Of a DNA stretch of 64,000 bases, positions 27,233 to 35,729 are shown piece after piece. The DNA comes from Shewanella sairae (GTDB lineage Bacteria > Pseudomonadota > Gammaproteobacteria > Enterobacterales > Shewanellaceae). Below the pieces are notes generated by a model. The model was not told where the DNA came from, did not search any database, and worked only from the letters and a program-made list of their open reading frames with translations. The translations under genes were made by a program, and so were the position numbers. Each line of letters opens with the position of its first letter. Position 1 is the first letter of the stretch. Location of the stretch: contig NZ_JAKILT010000013.1 of NCBI RefSeq assembly GCF_023283535.1, positions 46,932 to 110,931 of the forward strand, in the 5' to 3' direction.

Positions 27233-28450
27233 GTGCTAAAAAAACTTCATTCATTGCCTGAGAGTATTAAGCAGTATTTAATCGTTACTGGGAACTACTG
27301 GGCATTTACCCTTACTGACGGCGCGCTGCGCATGTTGGTGGTGCTGCATTTTTACGACTTAGGTTATCAACCTCTCGCTATTGCCATGCTGTTTTTGTTC
27401 TATGAGATCTTTGGCGTGATCACTAATCTCGTTGGCGGCTGGCTTGGTGCAAGGTTAGGTCTTAACCGAACCATGAATATCGGGCTTGGATTACAGATCC
27501 TTGCGCTTTCGATGCTGTTGCTACCAAGCGCAATGCTTACTGTACCTTGGGTGATGGCGGCGCAGGCATTGTCAGGGATCGCTAAAGATCTTAATAAAAT
27601 GAGCGCCAAAAGCGCGATCAAAACCTTAGTGCCAAAAGGTGCTGAAGATAAGCTTTATCACTGGGTAGCCATGCTAACCGGTTCTAAGAATGCTTTAAAA
27701 GGTGCAGGCTTTTTCTTAGGGGGGCTACTGCTATCAACTGCAGGTTTCGCCGGTGCTGTTGCGATTATGGCTGCGACTTTGTTGTTGGTGTGGATCTTCA
27801 GTATTGTTAGTTTAAAAGCTGATTTAGGCAAAGCTAAATCTAAACCCAAATTCACTGAAATATTTTCTAAAAGCCAGAAAGTGAATATCCTTTCGGCGGC
27901 GCGGTTATTCCTATTTGCGGCCAGAGATGTTTGGTTTGTGATTGCTTTACCGGTGTTTTTAGCTAGCCAGCTTGGCTGGGAGCATAGTAGTGTTGGCGCA
28001 TTTTTAGCGTTATGGGTTATCGCTTACGGCATAGTGCAATCTGTGGCGCCAAAGATAACCTCGCGTAAAAATAGTCCAGACGGCAAGGTTGCGACACTCT
28101 GGGTTGGTGTGCTCACAGCTGTTACTGCGGCGTTAGCGTTAGTCATGTTTACGGGGTGGGTTGCACCAGAGGTTGCCTTGATTGTCGGGCTAATGGTATT
28201 TGGCGCGGTGTTCGCCATTAACTCCTCGCTGCATAGCTACTTAATCGTGAGCTACGCTGGTGATGATGGTGTGTCATTAGATATTGGCTTTTACTATATG
28301 GCGAATGCCATGGGCCGATTAATTGGTACCATACTGTCAGGTTGGGTATATCAACAAGCGGGACTCGCGGCTTGTTTGTTTATATCGGCGGGCATGTTAT
28401 TTCTGACCTTTATCATTTCTTTTAAACTTCCGCGCCACCCTGTTCGCTAA
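27233..28450 (+). CDS. arsJ: Organoarsenical efflux MFS transporter ArsJ
   Basis: Major facilitator superfamily exporter (405 aa) that removes 1-arseno-3-phosphoglycerate, made by the neighbouring GAPDH, so that arsenate is detoxified without reduction. The diagnostic N-terminal run NYWAFTLTDGALRMLVVLHF and GGWLGARLGLNRTMN are visible, with about 12 membrane segments. GTG 27233 is chosen because AGGTGG (27220-27225) lies 7 nt upstream; the TTG at 27227 would leave one base. Its first 19 codons are repeated three times upstream. A strong terminator follows at 28498-28531. Confidence 0.94.
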   Translation: MLKKLHSLPESIKQYLIVTGNYWAFTLTDGALRMLVVLHFYDLGYQPLAIAMLFLFYEIFGVITNLVGGWLGARLGLNRTMNIGLGLQILALSMLLLPSAMLTVPWVMAAQALSGIAKDLNKMSAKSAIKTLVPKGAEDKLYHWVAMLTGSKNALKGAGFFLGGLLLSTAGFAGAVAIMAATLLLVWIFSIVSLKADLGKAKSKPKFTEIFSKSQKVNILSAARLFLFAARDVWFVIALPVFLASQLGWEHSSVGAFLALWVIAYGIVQSVAPKITSRKNSPDGKVATLWVGVLTAVTAALALVMFTGWVAPEVALIVGLMVFGAVFAINSSLHSYLIVSYAGDDGVSLDIGFYYMANAMGRLIGTILSGWVYQQAGLAACLFISAGMLFLTFIISFKLPRHPVR

Positions 28451-28497
28451 GTTGCGCACGCAGCAAAATTAACTTTGCTGAAAGCCTGCTGTAATAA

Positions 28498-28531
28498 TTG
28501 TCATGGCGCTACAAACGCCATGACAACTTTT
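28498..28531 (+). terminator. Terminator of the ars cluster
   Basis: TTGTCATGGCG (28498-28508) pairs with CGCCATGACAA (28516-28526), 11 bp, followed by CTTTT. It closes the arsR-arsJ cluster. Confidence 0.85.
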
Positions 28532-28758
28532 CATCTGCCTACTTTAGTTTGTTTTCTAGCCTTTCCAAAGGTTAACAATTCGTTGTACTCTGTTTGCTAA
28601 GTTTGAGTGTTTTTAGCTCGATGAGCTAACCGCTGACTTAGATAGGACCTTTTGATCTTGCAAGCCAATGACAGATCAAAAAGCCCTAAATACATGATTA
28701 TAAATATAAGTATAAATATAAATAATAACGAAAAATTATCTGTATCGACGAGGTTTGA
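28532..28758 (+). promoter_or_regulatory. Leader region of the alanine symporter with two inverted repeats
   Basis: This non-coding stretch holds two palindromes: TTAGCTC-GAT-GAGCTAA (28613-28629) and TTTTGATCT (28650-28658) facing AGATCAAAA (28673-28681). A run of TATAAATA-like repeats follows before the ATG. No glycine riboswitch core was recognised. The palindromes may be operators or a leader hairpin. Confidence 0.45.
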
Positions 28759-30135
28759 ATGGAAGCTATTACGAATTTTGTAAGCATGATCAATGGGGTG
28801 GTTTGGGGAACACCTATGTTGGTTATGATCTTGGGAGTGGGCTTATTTCTCACTGTCGGATTACGTTTAATGCCAATTGTGAAATTGGGCACCGGCTTTA
28901 AATTACTATGGTCTGGCAGGATCCCTGATAAAGATAAAAACATGAAAGGGGAAATTAGCCCTTTTAATGCCTTAATGACATCACTGTCTGCCACTATTGG
29001 TACCGGTAATATTGCTGGTGTTGCTACGGCGATTTTTATTGGTGGTCCTGGTGCACTGTTTTGGATGTGGTGTACTGCGTTGGTGGGCATGGCGACTAAG
29101 TTCGCCGAGGCTGTGCTTGCAGTTAAGTACCGTGAAGTTGATGACAATGGTAACCACGTTGGTGGACCAATGTATTACATTAAAAATGGTCTTGGTTCTA
29201 AGTGGGCTTGGCTCGGGACCGCATTTGCGCTATTTGGCTCTTTGGCAGGTTTTGGTATTGGTAATACCGTGCAGGCTAACTCTGTTGCTGATGCGCTTAG
29301 CAGTAATTTTGGCGTGCCCAACTGGGTTACAGGTGTAGTGTTAATGGTGCTGGTTGGTGCTGTGCTTATGGGCGGTATTAAGCGTATTGCTGATGTGGCC
29401 GGTAAGCTAGTCCCTATGATGACGGTATTTTATATTGCTGCGGGTATTGCTGTATTAGTCGTTTACGCTGCAGAAATTCCAGCGGCAATTGAGTTGATTT
29501 TGCATAGCGCATTTAACCCTGTGGCGGCGCAAGGCGGTTTTGCTGGCGCAGCGGTTTGGGCGGCAATTCGTTTTGGTGTTGCACGTGGTGTGTTCTCTAA
29601 CGAAGCAGGTCTTGGTAGTGCGCCAATTGCACATGCTGCAGCGCAGACCAATAACCCTGTGGCTCAAGGTCTAGTGGCGATGCTAGGTACTTTTATCGAT
29701 ACCTTAATCGTTTGTAGCATTACAGGCCTAGCGATTATCGTCTCTGGTGCATGGACTTCGGGAGAAAATGGTGCGGCATTAACTTCGTTTGCTTTTTCAC
29801 ATGCCTTCCCGTTAGGTAATTATGTAGTGGCAATAGCGCTGACGGTATTTGCGTTTACGACGATTCTGGGCTGGAGCTTTTACTGTGAAAAGTGTGTGCA
29901 GTTCTTGTTTGGGGTTAAGGCGATTAAGCCTTTTAGAGTGATTTGGACCTTAGTTGTGCCACTCGGTGCGGTGAGCTCACTTGAGTTTATTTGGCTACTG
30001 GCTGATACGCTGAATGCCATGATGGCTATTCCAAACTTAATTGCCTTAGCACTATTAAGCCCTGTGGTGTTTGCGTTGACTCGAGAATACTTCTTAAACA
30101 AGCGTGAGGCCGATGCGAAGACGCAAAAGAGTTAA
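28759..30135 (+). CDS. Sodium:alanine symporter family protein (AGCS)
   Basis: Inner-membrane Na+- or H+-coupled symporter for alanine or glycine (458 aa). AGCS signatures are clear: TIGTGNIAGVATAIFIGGPG in the first third and SNEAGLGSAPIAHAAA in the middle, with 10-11 membrane segments. ATG 28759 follows ACGAGG. Monocistronic: the ars terminator lies upstream and its own terminator at 30161-30195. Exact substrate not determinable from sequence. Confidence 0.94.
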   Translation: MEAITNFVSMINGVVWGTPMLVMILGVGLFLTVGLRLMPIVKLGTGFKLLWSGRIPDKDKNMKGEISPFNALMTSLSATIGTGNIAGVATAIFIGGPGALFWMWCTALVGMATKFAEAVLAVKYREVDDNGNHVGGPMYYIKNGLGSKWAWLGTAFALFGSLAGFGIGNTVQANSVADALSSNFGVPNWVTGVVLMVLVGAVLMGGIKRIADVAGKLVPMMTVFYIAAGIAVLVVYAAEIPAAIELILHSAFNPVAAQGGFAGAAVWAAIRFGVARGVFSNEAGLGSAPIAHAAAQTNNPVAQGLVAMLGTFIDTLIVCSITGLAIIVSGAWTSGENGAALTSFAFSHAFPLGNYVVAIALTVFAFTTILGWSFYCEKCVQFLFGVKAIKPFRVIWTLVVPLGAVSSLEFIWLLADTLNAMMAIPNLIALALLSPVVFALTREYFLNKREADAKTQKS

Positions 30136-30160
30136 GTTCGCTTGCTGTTTATAAAACTAA

Positions 30161-30195
30161 AAAAGCTCCTGCATATGATGTCAGGAGCTTTTTTT
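30161..30195 (+). terminator. Intrinsic terminator of the alanine symporter gene
   Basis: AAAAGCTCCTG (30161-30171) pairs with CAGGAGCTTTT (30182-30192), with seven T in all. Confidence 0.92.
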
Positions 30196-30248
30196 ATTTA
30201 TCTGAGTAAGCTGATGCTTGTCAAATATTTGCTAGCACGTACTTTGGG

Positions 30249-30428
30249 TTATGCCCAGAAGTCATCTTCGCTTAAATCACGCTTCAATTGCGCTTGTTCA
30301 AGGTATGCTTCAAGACGTTTTTTAACGGCTTTCTTGTGTGCTAACTCGTCAGCAGCTTGCTGAGTTTTAGGCGCTGTATACGCCTCCATTTCTACATCGT
30401 TGGGCACCAAATCAAAAGTCTGAGCCAT
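30249..30428 (-). CDS. Small protein, PA3496-family-like
   Basis: Hydrophilic protein of 59 aa ending in a helical KKRLEAYLEQAQLKRDLSEDDFWA. The basic EAYLE-x-LKRDL-acidic tail resembles the PA3496 family of putative envelope-integrity small proteins. The ATG at 30428 is chosen because AGAGGA lies 7 nt upstream; a GTG directly before it (30431) is also in frame. It stands alone, convergent with the alanine symporter. Family call is by recognition, function unknown. Confidence 0.65.
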   Translation of the reverse strand: MAQTFDLVPNDVEMEAYTAPKTQQAADELAHKKAVKKRLEAYLEQAQLKRDLSEDDFWA

Positions 30429-30756
30429 CACGAATTCCTCTTAGCTAGGTATCCATGTTCCGAATCGCTTACTTAGCGTTAAAAGGAAATACTTTGATAC
30501 CATCGGTTAATAACTAAACAGTGTCTGCGCCCGGTGACTTACTTAATTAAGCCTATTAGGGAGCGCTTAATTTGGAATTTAGCAGGAAGTGATTTATAAA
30601 TATGCGATCCATGTAACAAAATTACATTTATCGTTCACTTTTTATTGTTTATGATGTTTTTTAGTAATTTAGTGAAACTATACAACAAAAAAACGTGTGG
30701 GAAGGGTTTGGCTATTTATCCTGATTCATAGGACAAATAGCCAACTTTTTAGGAAC
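30429..30756. other. Intergenic stretch without gene, with one hairpin
   Basis: No credible reading frame here. It must hold the minus-strand promoter of the small PA3496-like gene. A long imperfect hairpin lies at 30708-30744 (TTGGCTATTT facing AAATAGCCAA, with an inner TCCT/AGGA), followed by CTTTTT on the plus strand. It sits just past the 3' end of the TorF-like porin gene, where it could stop or stabilise that transcript even though the U run is on the opposite strand. Confidence 0.6.
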
Positions 30757-31449
30757 TTATAATGAAAAACTATAGCTGTAGCCGAGTAAAATCTTGGCAT
30801 CATCATTTTTCAGATCTGTGTCACTGACGGTGAAAGATACGCTGCCCAAATCGGTATCTTTACTGAGTGACAAGGAGTAATCAGCATAATCATCGCGACC
30901 ATACCAGGCTGTCACTACATCACCGCTAGAATAGCCATAATGGGCACTAACAGAAAGCGTATCAGAGATAGGGTAAGTTAGTGTGGTTTGCAAATAACTC
31001 ATATCTTTATTATCAAGTGGCTCGCTGGCGACATCACTCCCGGCATTGACTAAGTGTGAGTAGCTGACTGCAATCCACTTCCAGCTGACAGCTGCTGTGA
31101 CTTCGCCTAAATCGATACTGCCGTCAGCATCTGGATAGGCGTAGTAAAGATAATAGAGGTCATACTCAAAGCTATCGCCAAAGCTGCCAGCAAAACCCGC
31201 GTAGACATCAAGCTCGTAACTCGTATTGTCACCAAAATCGACATTAGAAGCCCAAGTACCCGCATAAAAGCCAGACTCGTGACTGTAGTCGATGCCACCT
31301 TGTACTGCCGCGGCATCATCTGTTTGCGTCACGCCGCGCCATAGGTAGTTTGAGGTCACTCCTATATTGGCTTCAACTGCAGCATGGGCGGTGCCAGCTA
31401 ACATTGATGTAAGTAAAATAGCCGTGGTACTGATTAGTTGCTTGTTCAT
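30757..31449 (-). CDS. TorF family putative porin
   Basis: Predicted outer-membrane beta-barrel (230 aa). The signal peptide is MNKQLISTTAILLTSMLAGTAHA, then alternating beta-strands with the family start VEANIGVTSNYLWRGVTQTDD and a C-terminal YSYSFSL ending in an aromatic/Leu residue, typical of barrel proteins. TorF-like porins (TIGR02001 type) are common in Shewanella; their substrates are not well defined. Ribosome site AAGGGGA is 5 nt upstream of ATG 31449. Confidence 0.87.
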   Translation of the reverse strand: MNKQLISTTAILLTSMLAGTAHAAVEANIGVTSNYLWRGVTQTDDAAAVQGGIDYSHESGFYAGTWASNVDFGDNTSYELDVYAGFAGSFGDSFEYDLYYLYYAYPDADGSIDLGEVTAAVSWKWIAVSYSHLVNAGSDVASEPLDNKDMSYLQTTLTYPISDTLSVSAHYGYSSGDVVTAWYGRDDYADYSLSLSKDTDLGSVSFTVSDTDLKNDDAKILLGYSYSFSL

Positions 31450-31627
31450 CTCATTCCCCTTATTACAATATTTACTGCTTTTTATAGTGACTAATTAAGT
31501 AGCAAACTCTGAGCCAAAAATAACTTTCAATTAAAACAGTTGTTTACAATGTTATTGAGCTTGAGGGGAAAGTGAATTGATTCAAACTAGGGCAATGAGC
31601 ACCGAGATAGGGCAGAATTAACAGATA

Positions 31628-31653
31628 TAAAAAAACCTCCATATAGGAGGTTT
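31628..31653 (-). terminator. Terminator of the HU gene
   Basis: AAACCTCC (31633-31640) and GGAGGTTT (31646-31653) form an 8-bp stem with loop ATATA; on the minus strand a U run follows. Confidence 0.88.
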
Positions 31654-31678
31654 AGTTATCAACTGTAGTAACAGTGAT

Positions 31679-31951
31679 TTAGTTAACGCTATCTTTAAGC
31701 GTTTTACCAGCTTTAAACTTAGGTACTGTAGCCGCAGGGATCTGTATTTCTTTACCAGTCTGTGGGTTACGACCTGTGCGCGCGGCACGCTGTGTAGTTT
31801 CAAAAGAGCCAAAACCAACAATAGAGATCTTGTCTCCATTCTTCATCGCTTCTGCAACAGTTTCTTCAAAAGATTTTAATGCACGCGCCGCTTCTGCTTT
31901 AGTTAGTTCTGCAGATTCAGCCATTTTTGCAACAAGTTCAGTCTTATTCAT
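31679..31951 (-). CDS. hupA: DNA-binding protein HU (alpha type)
   Basis: Nucleoid-associated histone-like protein of standard length (90 aa). It starts MNKTELVAKMAESAELTKAE and carries the HU signature VGFGSFETTQRAARTGRNPQTG, whose arm contains the RNPQTG DNA-intercalating turn, and ends KAGKTLKDSVN. The alpha versus beta call rests on similarity to enteric HupA by eye. Monocistronic with a clear terminator. Confidence 0.95.
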   Translation of the reverse strand: MNKTELVAKMAESAELTKAEAARALKSFEETVAEAMKNGDKISIVGFGSFETTQRAARTGRNPQTGKEIQIPAATVPKFKAGKTLKDSVN

Positions 31952-32087
31952 TTGAATAGTCTCTTCTTTCCGTAGATTTAATTGTTAGTAGCGTTATGTA
32001 ACATGCCACAAGCTTTTGCATTTGAAAAGTGCTTTAGCCCCATGAAATCGGCATTAAAGTCAAAAATAGGCGCGATTTCTCAGTTTT

Positions 32088-32885
32088 TTACTCTTCCAAT
32101 AGCTGATACAGAATTTGTTTTACAATGTTAGGCTCGAAAGGCTTATCACATAGTGCGTTGACGCCGGCTTGTGAAACATTACTTAAGTGGGTTTCATTGG
32201 CCTCTGAAGACACCATCAAAATAGGAATATGGGATTGCTGGCTGTCATTACGAATAAATTGCGTTAGGGCTAAGCCATCAACACTCGGCATGTTGTAATC
32301 GGTGATGACTAGGTCAAACATCTGCTGTTGCATCAGTTCAATGGCTTGCTGACCATCTTCAGCTTCGGTGATAAGGCGCAGTCCAAGGTTAGTAATCGTG
32401 CGCTTAATGATATTGCGCGCCATTTTACTATCATCAACCACTAACACGCGTAAATCTTGCACATCAAAATGGGTTAAGTCGAGCTCATCATTACTGAGCA
32501 GATCTATGGTTGCGTTAAGTGCTTTTGCTAAGTGTTCTGCTGTAAAAGGTTTAGGCAGAATAGATACAACACCTGATTGCCTGTATTGTTCTAATTGGTC
32601 GCGGCGGCACTCACTTGAAACCAACATAAATTGAATATCATTAAAATGAGCCGAAGATTTAATATGTTGTAGCAGCTCAATAGCGGTGCCATCTTGATAA
32701 TGCATCGAGCTGGCCACGAGATCAGGCTGGTGACGGTTAATGATCTGCAAGGCTTCAGCGAGATTAGTTGCCGTTTGAATCTGTTTTACACCTTCTTTTT
32801 CTAGGCGCTGATAAATGATTTTTCTTTGCGTATCTGAAGGCTCTACCAGCAATATTGATAACTCGCTGGGCTGTAAATGGCTCAT
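32088..32885 (-). CDS. Double-receiver response regulator (REC-REC)
   Basis: Stand-alone protein of 265 aa made of two CheY-like receivers and no output domain. The second receiver (about residues 144-265) is intact: VVDDSKM acidic pocket, phospho-acceptor Asp196 in DLVITDYNMPSVDG, and the Lys in ALCDKPFEP. The first (about 8-130) is degenerate: where the acceptor Asp should be there is Ser60 (PDLVASSMHYQDG), though VEPSD and the LPKPF Lys remain. It may act in phosphorelay or chemotaxis-like adaptation. No kinase gene is adjacent. Confidence 0.85.
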   Translation of the reverse strand: MSHLQPSELSILLVEPSDTQRKIIYQRLEKEGVKQIQTATNLAEALQIINRHQPDLVASSMHYQDGTAIELLQHIKSSAHFNDIQFMLVSSECRRDQLEQYRQSGVVSILPKPFTAEHLAKALNATIDLLSNDELDLTHFDVQDLRVLVVDDSKMARNIIKRTITNLGLRLITEAEDGQQAIELMQQQMFDLVITDYNMPSVDGLALTQFIRNDSQQSHIPILMVSSEANETHLSNVSQAGVNALCDKPFEPNIVKQILYQLLEE

Positions 32886-32985
32886 ATATGTAATTACCGT
32901 CTCTATCTTGGTATTGTTTCCGCTTAATCTTAGGTTAACTCAAATTGCTCTTCAAGTAAGTAAGTTGTTCAAAAACACTGTTTTA

Positions 32986-33387
32986 TTAGTTTTCAGAGCG
33001 GGGTATTTTAGAGGTTAAATATCGTTTTGTTTTTTGGCTAAAGGCTATCCAATATTGAAAGCTCATGACTACTATTGCAACGGCTACGATGGCACTAATT
33101 GGAATGTTTTGACCTTGATAAATCACTTTTACATCTTCAGGGGTTATTTGATAAGCGATAACTGCAGCAGTTGCGAGTGCAAGTAAGGCAACCGTTTGAA
33201 TAGCTAAATAAATTTTTAGTACCACTGCGGCCCAGAATTGACGAGTGATTAAACCATAAAGAACGGGGAATACGCCCAAAGTCAGCAGGTCAAAGTTTAA
33301 CGTGGTAAAAGTGCGCCATAAGGCTGCGATAGCGACTAGGCCATAAATAAACATTAATATCGCGAGTAGTGGATGTGGTTTTGTCAT
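32986..33387 (-). CDS. Uncharacterised membrane protein
   Basis: Hydrophobic protein of 133 aa with four predicted membrane segments (roughly residues 6-25, 33-45, 55-78 and 96-115) and a basic C-terminus (QKTKRYLTSKIPRSEN). Not recognised as a named family. The ATG at 33387 was preferred to the TTG at 33408; neither has a strong ribosome site, so the start is uncertain. It lies just upstream of the double-receiver gene on the same strand, 100 nt away, but a link is speculative. Confidence 0.7.
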   Translation of the reverse strand: MTKPHPLLAILMFIYGLVAIAALWRTFTTLNFDLLTLGVFPVLYGLITRQFWAAVVLKIYLAIQTVALLALATAAVIAYQITPEDVKVIYQGQNIPISAIVAVAIVVMSFQYWIAFSQKTKRYLTSKIPRSEN

Positions 33388-33559
33388 TAGGTACTTAACG
33401 CTGCTCAATAGAAGTTATGTGAACAGAAGTGTAAAAAAAACTCTGTGTGACGTCTACTCAAGTATTAATTGTTCAATCACTCTGTTCGATATTGTTTAGC
33501 TATAGCGCTGACTTCTACGCTAGAATAGCGACAATTAAACCGTATGATTAGAGAGTCCG

Positions 33560-34069
33560 ATGACAGAATCTGAGTTTTGGGCATTAGTAACCCGAACATC
33601 ACCACAACAAGATCAAACTGAGCTTGCAGATGCATTGAAGCAAAAGCTAAGCCCATTAAGCAATGATGAGTTGCGAGATTTTGACAAGATTTTTGGACAG
33701 CAGATGCGTCGAACTTACTCTTGGTCTGTTTGGGGCGCGGCTTATATTATTACCGGGTGCGACTCTGAATATGCTTTTGCTGAGTTTCGCTGTTTCTTAA
33801 TTTCGCTGGGTAAAGATTGGTATGACAAAGTCGTTGATGCCCCTGACGAGTTAGGCAAGCTTGAACTTTGGCCTGAAAAAGACGGTTATGCTTACCCATT
33901 TCTTGATGAGTATGATTTGATTGCTGGGCAGCTATATGAAGCGCGCGGTGATGATGAACTACCTTATGTGCCATCAGGGCAAGCGACTCCAGCGGGCAAG
34001 AAGTTTTCACATAAGAAAAAGCAACTGAAAGCGACTTATCCACAATTAAGTGCGGCGTTTCCCTTCTAG
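33560..34069 (+). CDS. DUF4240 domain protein
   Basis: Cytosolic protein of 169 aa. The N-terminal ESEFWALVTRT and the block AEFRCFLISLGKDWYDKVVDAPD match the DUF4240 family, which is widespread and has no proved function. Acidic-aromatic composition, no signal peptide. ATG 33560. It ends at a perfect bidirectional terminator shared with the convergent small gene. Confidence 0.85.
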   Translation: MTESEFWALVTRTSPQQDQTELADALKQKLSPLSNDELRDFDKIFGQQMRRTYSWSVWGAAYIITGCDSEYAFAEFRCFLISLGKDWYDKVVDAPDELGKLELWPEKDGYAYPFLDEYDLIAGQLYEARGDDELPYVPSGQATPAGKKFSHKKKQLKATYPQLSAAFPF

Positions 34070-34082
34070 AGATCCGCTAAAT

Positions 34083-34110
34083 AAAAAACGAGGCAAATGC
34101 CTCGTTTTTT
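34083..34110. terminator. Bidirectional terminator
   Basis: AAAAAACGAGGCA (34083-34095) faces TGCCTCGTTTTTT (34098-34110): a 13-bp perfect palindrome with A and T ends that serves both convergent genes. Confidence 0.93.
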
Positions 34111-34130
34111 ATTGGTTAATATTATGAATG

Positions 34131-34439
34131 CTATTCATAGCAGGCACCTGTTTCTCTATCTGCATCAAGTCCGTGTGCGGTGCAGACCAGCGCCATAAAC
34201 TCTTGTTCAGATTCCTTTACTTGCTCAACAAACGTAGCCTCAGCCTGCATTTCGAGTTTATGTTCTGACTGCGCAATTTGCTCTTCTAGTATTTGCTGAT
34301 GTTTTGCAATGGCAGCTTGTTCTTTAGCAGTAAACTCATCGGCCTTTACTTGACCTGCAAATGCGAAAATACTCAAAATTAGCGCCACAATAGCCATACG
34401 ACCAGAAAAGGTAAGGTTACGCGTAGTTGAATAGTTCAT
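34131..34439 (-). CDS. Small exported protein, unknown function
   Basis: Predicted periplasmic protein (102 aa). The signal peptide RMAIVALILSIFAFAGQVKA is cleaved before DEF. The mature part is a charged Glu/Gln-rich helix (AAIAKHQQILEEQIAQSEHKLE) with two Cys near the C-terminus. ATG 34439 is chosen over the upstream ATG 34478 because GGAG lies 7 nt before it and the signal peptide follows. Family not recognised. Confidence 0.7.
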   Translation of the reverse strand: MNYSTTRNLTFSGRMAIVALILSIFAFAGQVKADEFTAKEQAAIAKHQQILEEQIAQSEHKLEMQAEATFVEQVKESEQEFMALVCTAHGLDADRETGACYE

Positions 34440-34643
34440 ATTGGTACTCCAAACAATGAAAATAATTGCTGCAGTCATTGTAACTAGCGACCGAATGTCG
34501 CTTCAGTCTTACAAGGCTGCCTGATAACTTGGTACGTAGTTTAAATTAAACAATATGTATCAAAGCTGAACGAAAAGTGAGCAGTGTTGTTTGGCGTTAT
34601 CGAGTGTGGTGAATGACTGCTAGCGCAACTGTTTAGTGATGAG

Positions 34644-34949
34644 TTATTCATTACTCATCGTATCGCAATGAAAGCCTTGGCGCATAGAATCAAAGCGACA
34701 ATTAAGTCCGCATTCCCAGGTAACGCCATCTAGTTGTTTCGATGCTTTTTCTGCATAAAGCTTACAATGCTGATAACTATCGAAATCATCTTTTTTATCA
34801 TACTGCCCTGAGTTATAGCCGTTTTTATAGATAAAGGCTGACCACGACTGTATTGCTGTAGACGTTTCAGATTGGTTGATTGAAAAAATGGCCGCAACAA
34901 GACCAGTAAAAAGCAAAGTGACAAACAAGATGGGAGCAAGCTTTTGCAT
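34644..34949 (-). CDS. Small exported or membrane-anchored protein, unknown function
   Basis: Protein of 101 aa with one N-terminal hydrophobic segment (LAPILFVTLLFTGLVAAIF), then a Ser/Tyr/Asp-rich soluble part with four Cys in the last 40 residues (HCKLY, ECGLNCRF, HCDTM) suggesting disulphides in the periplasm. A good ribosome site, AAGGAG, is 7 nt upstream of the ATG. Unknown family; in the same orientation as the preceding small exported gene but 204 bp apart. Confidence 0.68.
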   Translation of the reverse strand: MQKLAPILFVTLLFTGLVAAIFSINQSETSTAIQSWSAFIYKNGYNSGQYDKKDDFDSYQHCKLYAEKASKQLDGVTWECGLNCRFDSMRQGFHCDTMSNE

Positions 34950-35191
34950 AGTGGGGCTCCTTAAATAACTAGCGTAACTCAGAATATATAACTAAAACAT
35001 AATGCTATTCTAGTTATAGGTATTGATGCAATTTGAAGCAACTTTATTGCCAATAGTATGTTTTACTAATATGTTAGTTAGCATAGATTATACCTATTTG
35101 AAGTTTAGCTGTAATGCTTAAGCATGGGTTCAGCTTGAGCATTACATAATCAAATTAACAACAGTAAGTAGTGTTAATTGGGGAGACACAT

Positions 35192-35716
35192 ATGAAAGTA
35201 CAACTTATGCTCGCGGCGAGTATTCTGCTATCGGGTTCTGTGTTAGCAGCAGACGAAGTGACTGAAAATCCAGTAACGGAAAACGGCATCGTCAAAGTGG
35301 AGTGGCAAGATCCAAGTAGCTTTCGAGATATTCGTTCAAGTGGCGAAATGAAGTCACGCTTTGAAAACCGTACCTTCGAGCAGCTGACAAAGCATTTAAA
35401 TAAAGAAGCAAGCCGTATCCTTAAACCAGAGCAAAAGTTAGAGCTGGTGGTTACAGATCTTGATCTTGCTGGCGATGTCAGACCAACATTTGGCGCAACA
35501 ACCAATGATATTCGGGTGGTAAAAGACATTTACCCGCCACGCATCACCTTTAGTTACAAGGTATTGGATGGCGACAAAGTGATTATAGCAGGTGACGAAA
35601 AGCTCACTGATATGGGCTTTATGTACTCAATTAATAAAATGAACGATAAGCCATATCGTTATGAAAATGCGTTGCTGTCATCTTGGTTAAAGAAAACCGT
35701 AGAGCCTAAGTTATAA
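35192..35716 (+). CDS. DUF3016 domain protein (periplasmic)
   Basis: Predicted periplasmic protein, 174 aa. The signal peptide is MKVQLMLAASILLSGSVLAA. The DUF3016 features VEWQDPSSFRDIRSSGEMKSRFE and LELVVTDLDLAGDVRPTFG are visible. The ATG at 35192 after GGGGAGAC is preferred over an upstream TTG at 35171. The family is common in Shewanella and of unknown function. Convergent with the EAL-GGDEF gene, with only 13 bp between stops. Confidence 0.85.
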   Translation: MKVQLMLAASILLSGSVLAADEVTENPVTENGIVKVEWQDPSSFRDIRSSGEMKSRFENRTFEQLTKHLNKEASRILKPEQKLELVVTDLDLAGDVRPTFGATTNDIRVVKDIYPPRITFSYKVLDGDKVIIAGDEKLTDMGFMYSINKMNDKPYRYENALLSSWLKKTVEPKL

Positions 35717-35729
35717 AAAGCTGAGCCTG

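Noticed and set aside
28532..28758. Glycine riboswitch before the alanine symporter
   Set aside because: Such symporters often have one, but the conserved riboswitch core was not recognisable; only simple palindromes were seen.
30142..30363. Plus-strand frame across the alanine symporter terminator
   Set aside because: It crosses a strong terminator and is antisense to the PA3496-like gene, which has a good ribosome site.
32368..33018. Plus-strand frames opposite the double-receiver gene
   Set aside because: Antisense shadows of a well-supported response regulator; no ribosome sites.
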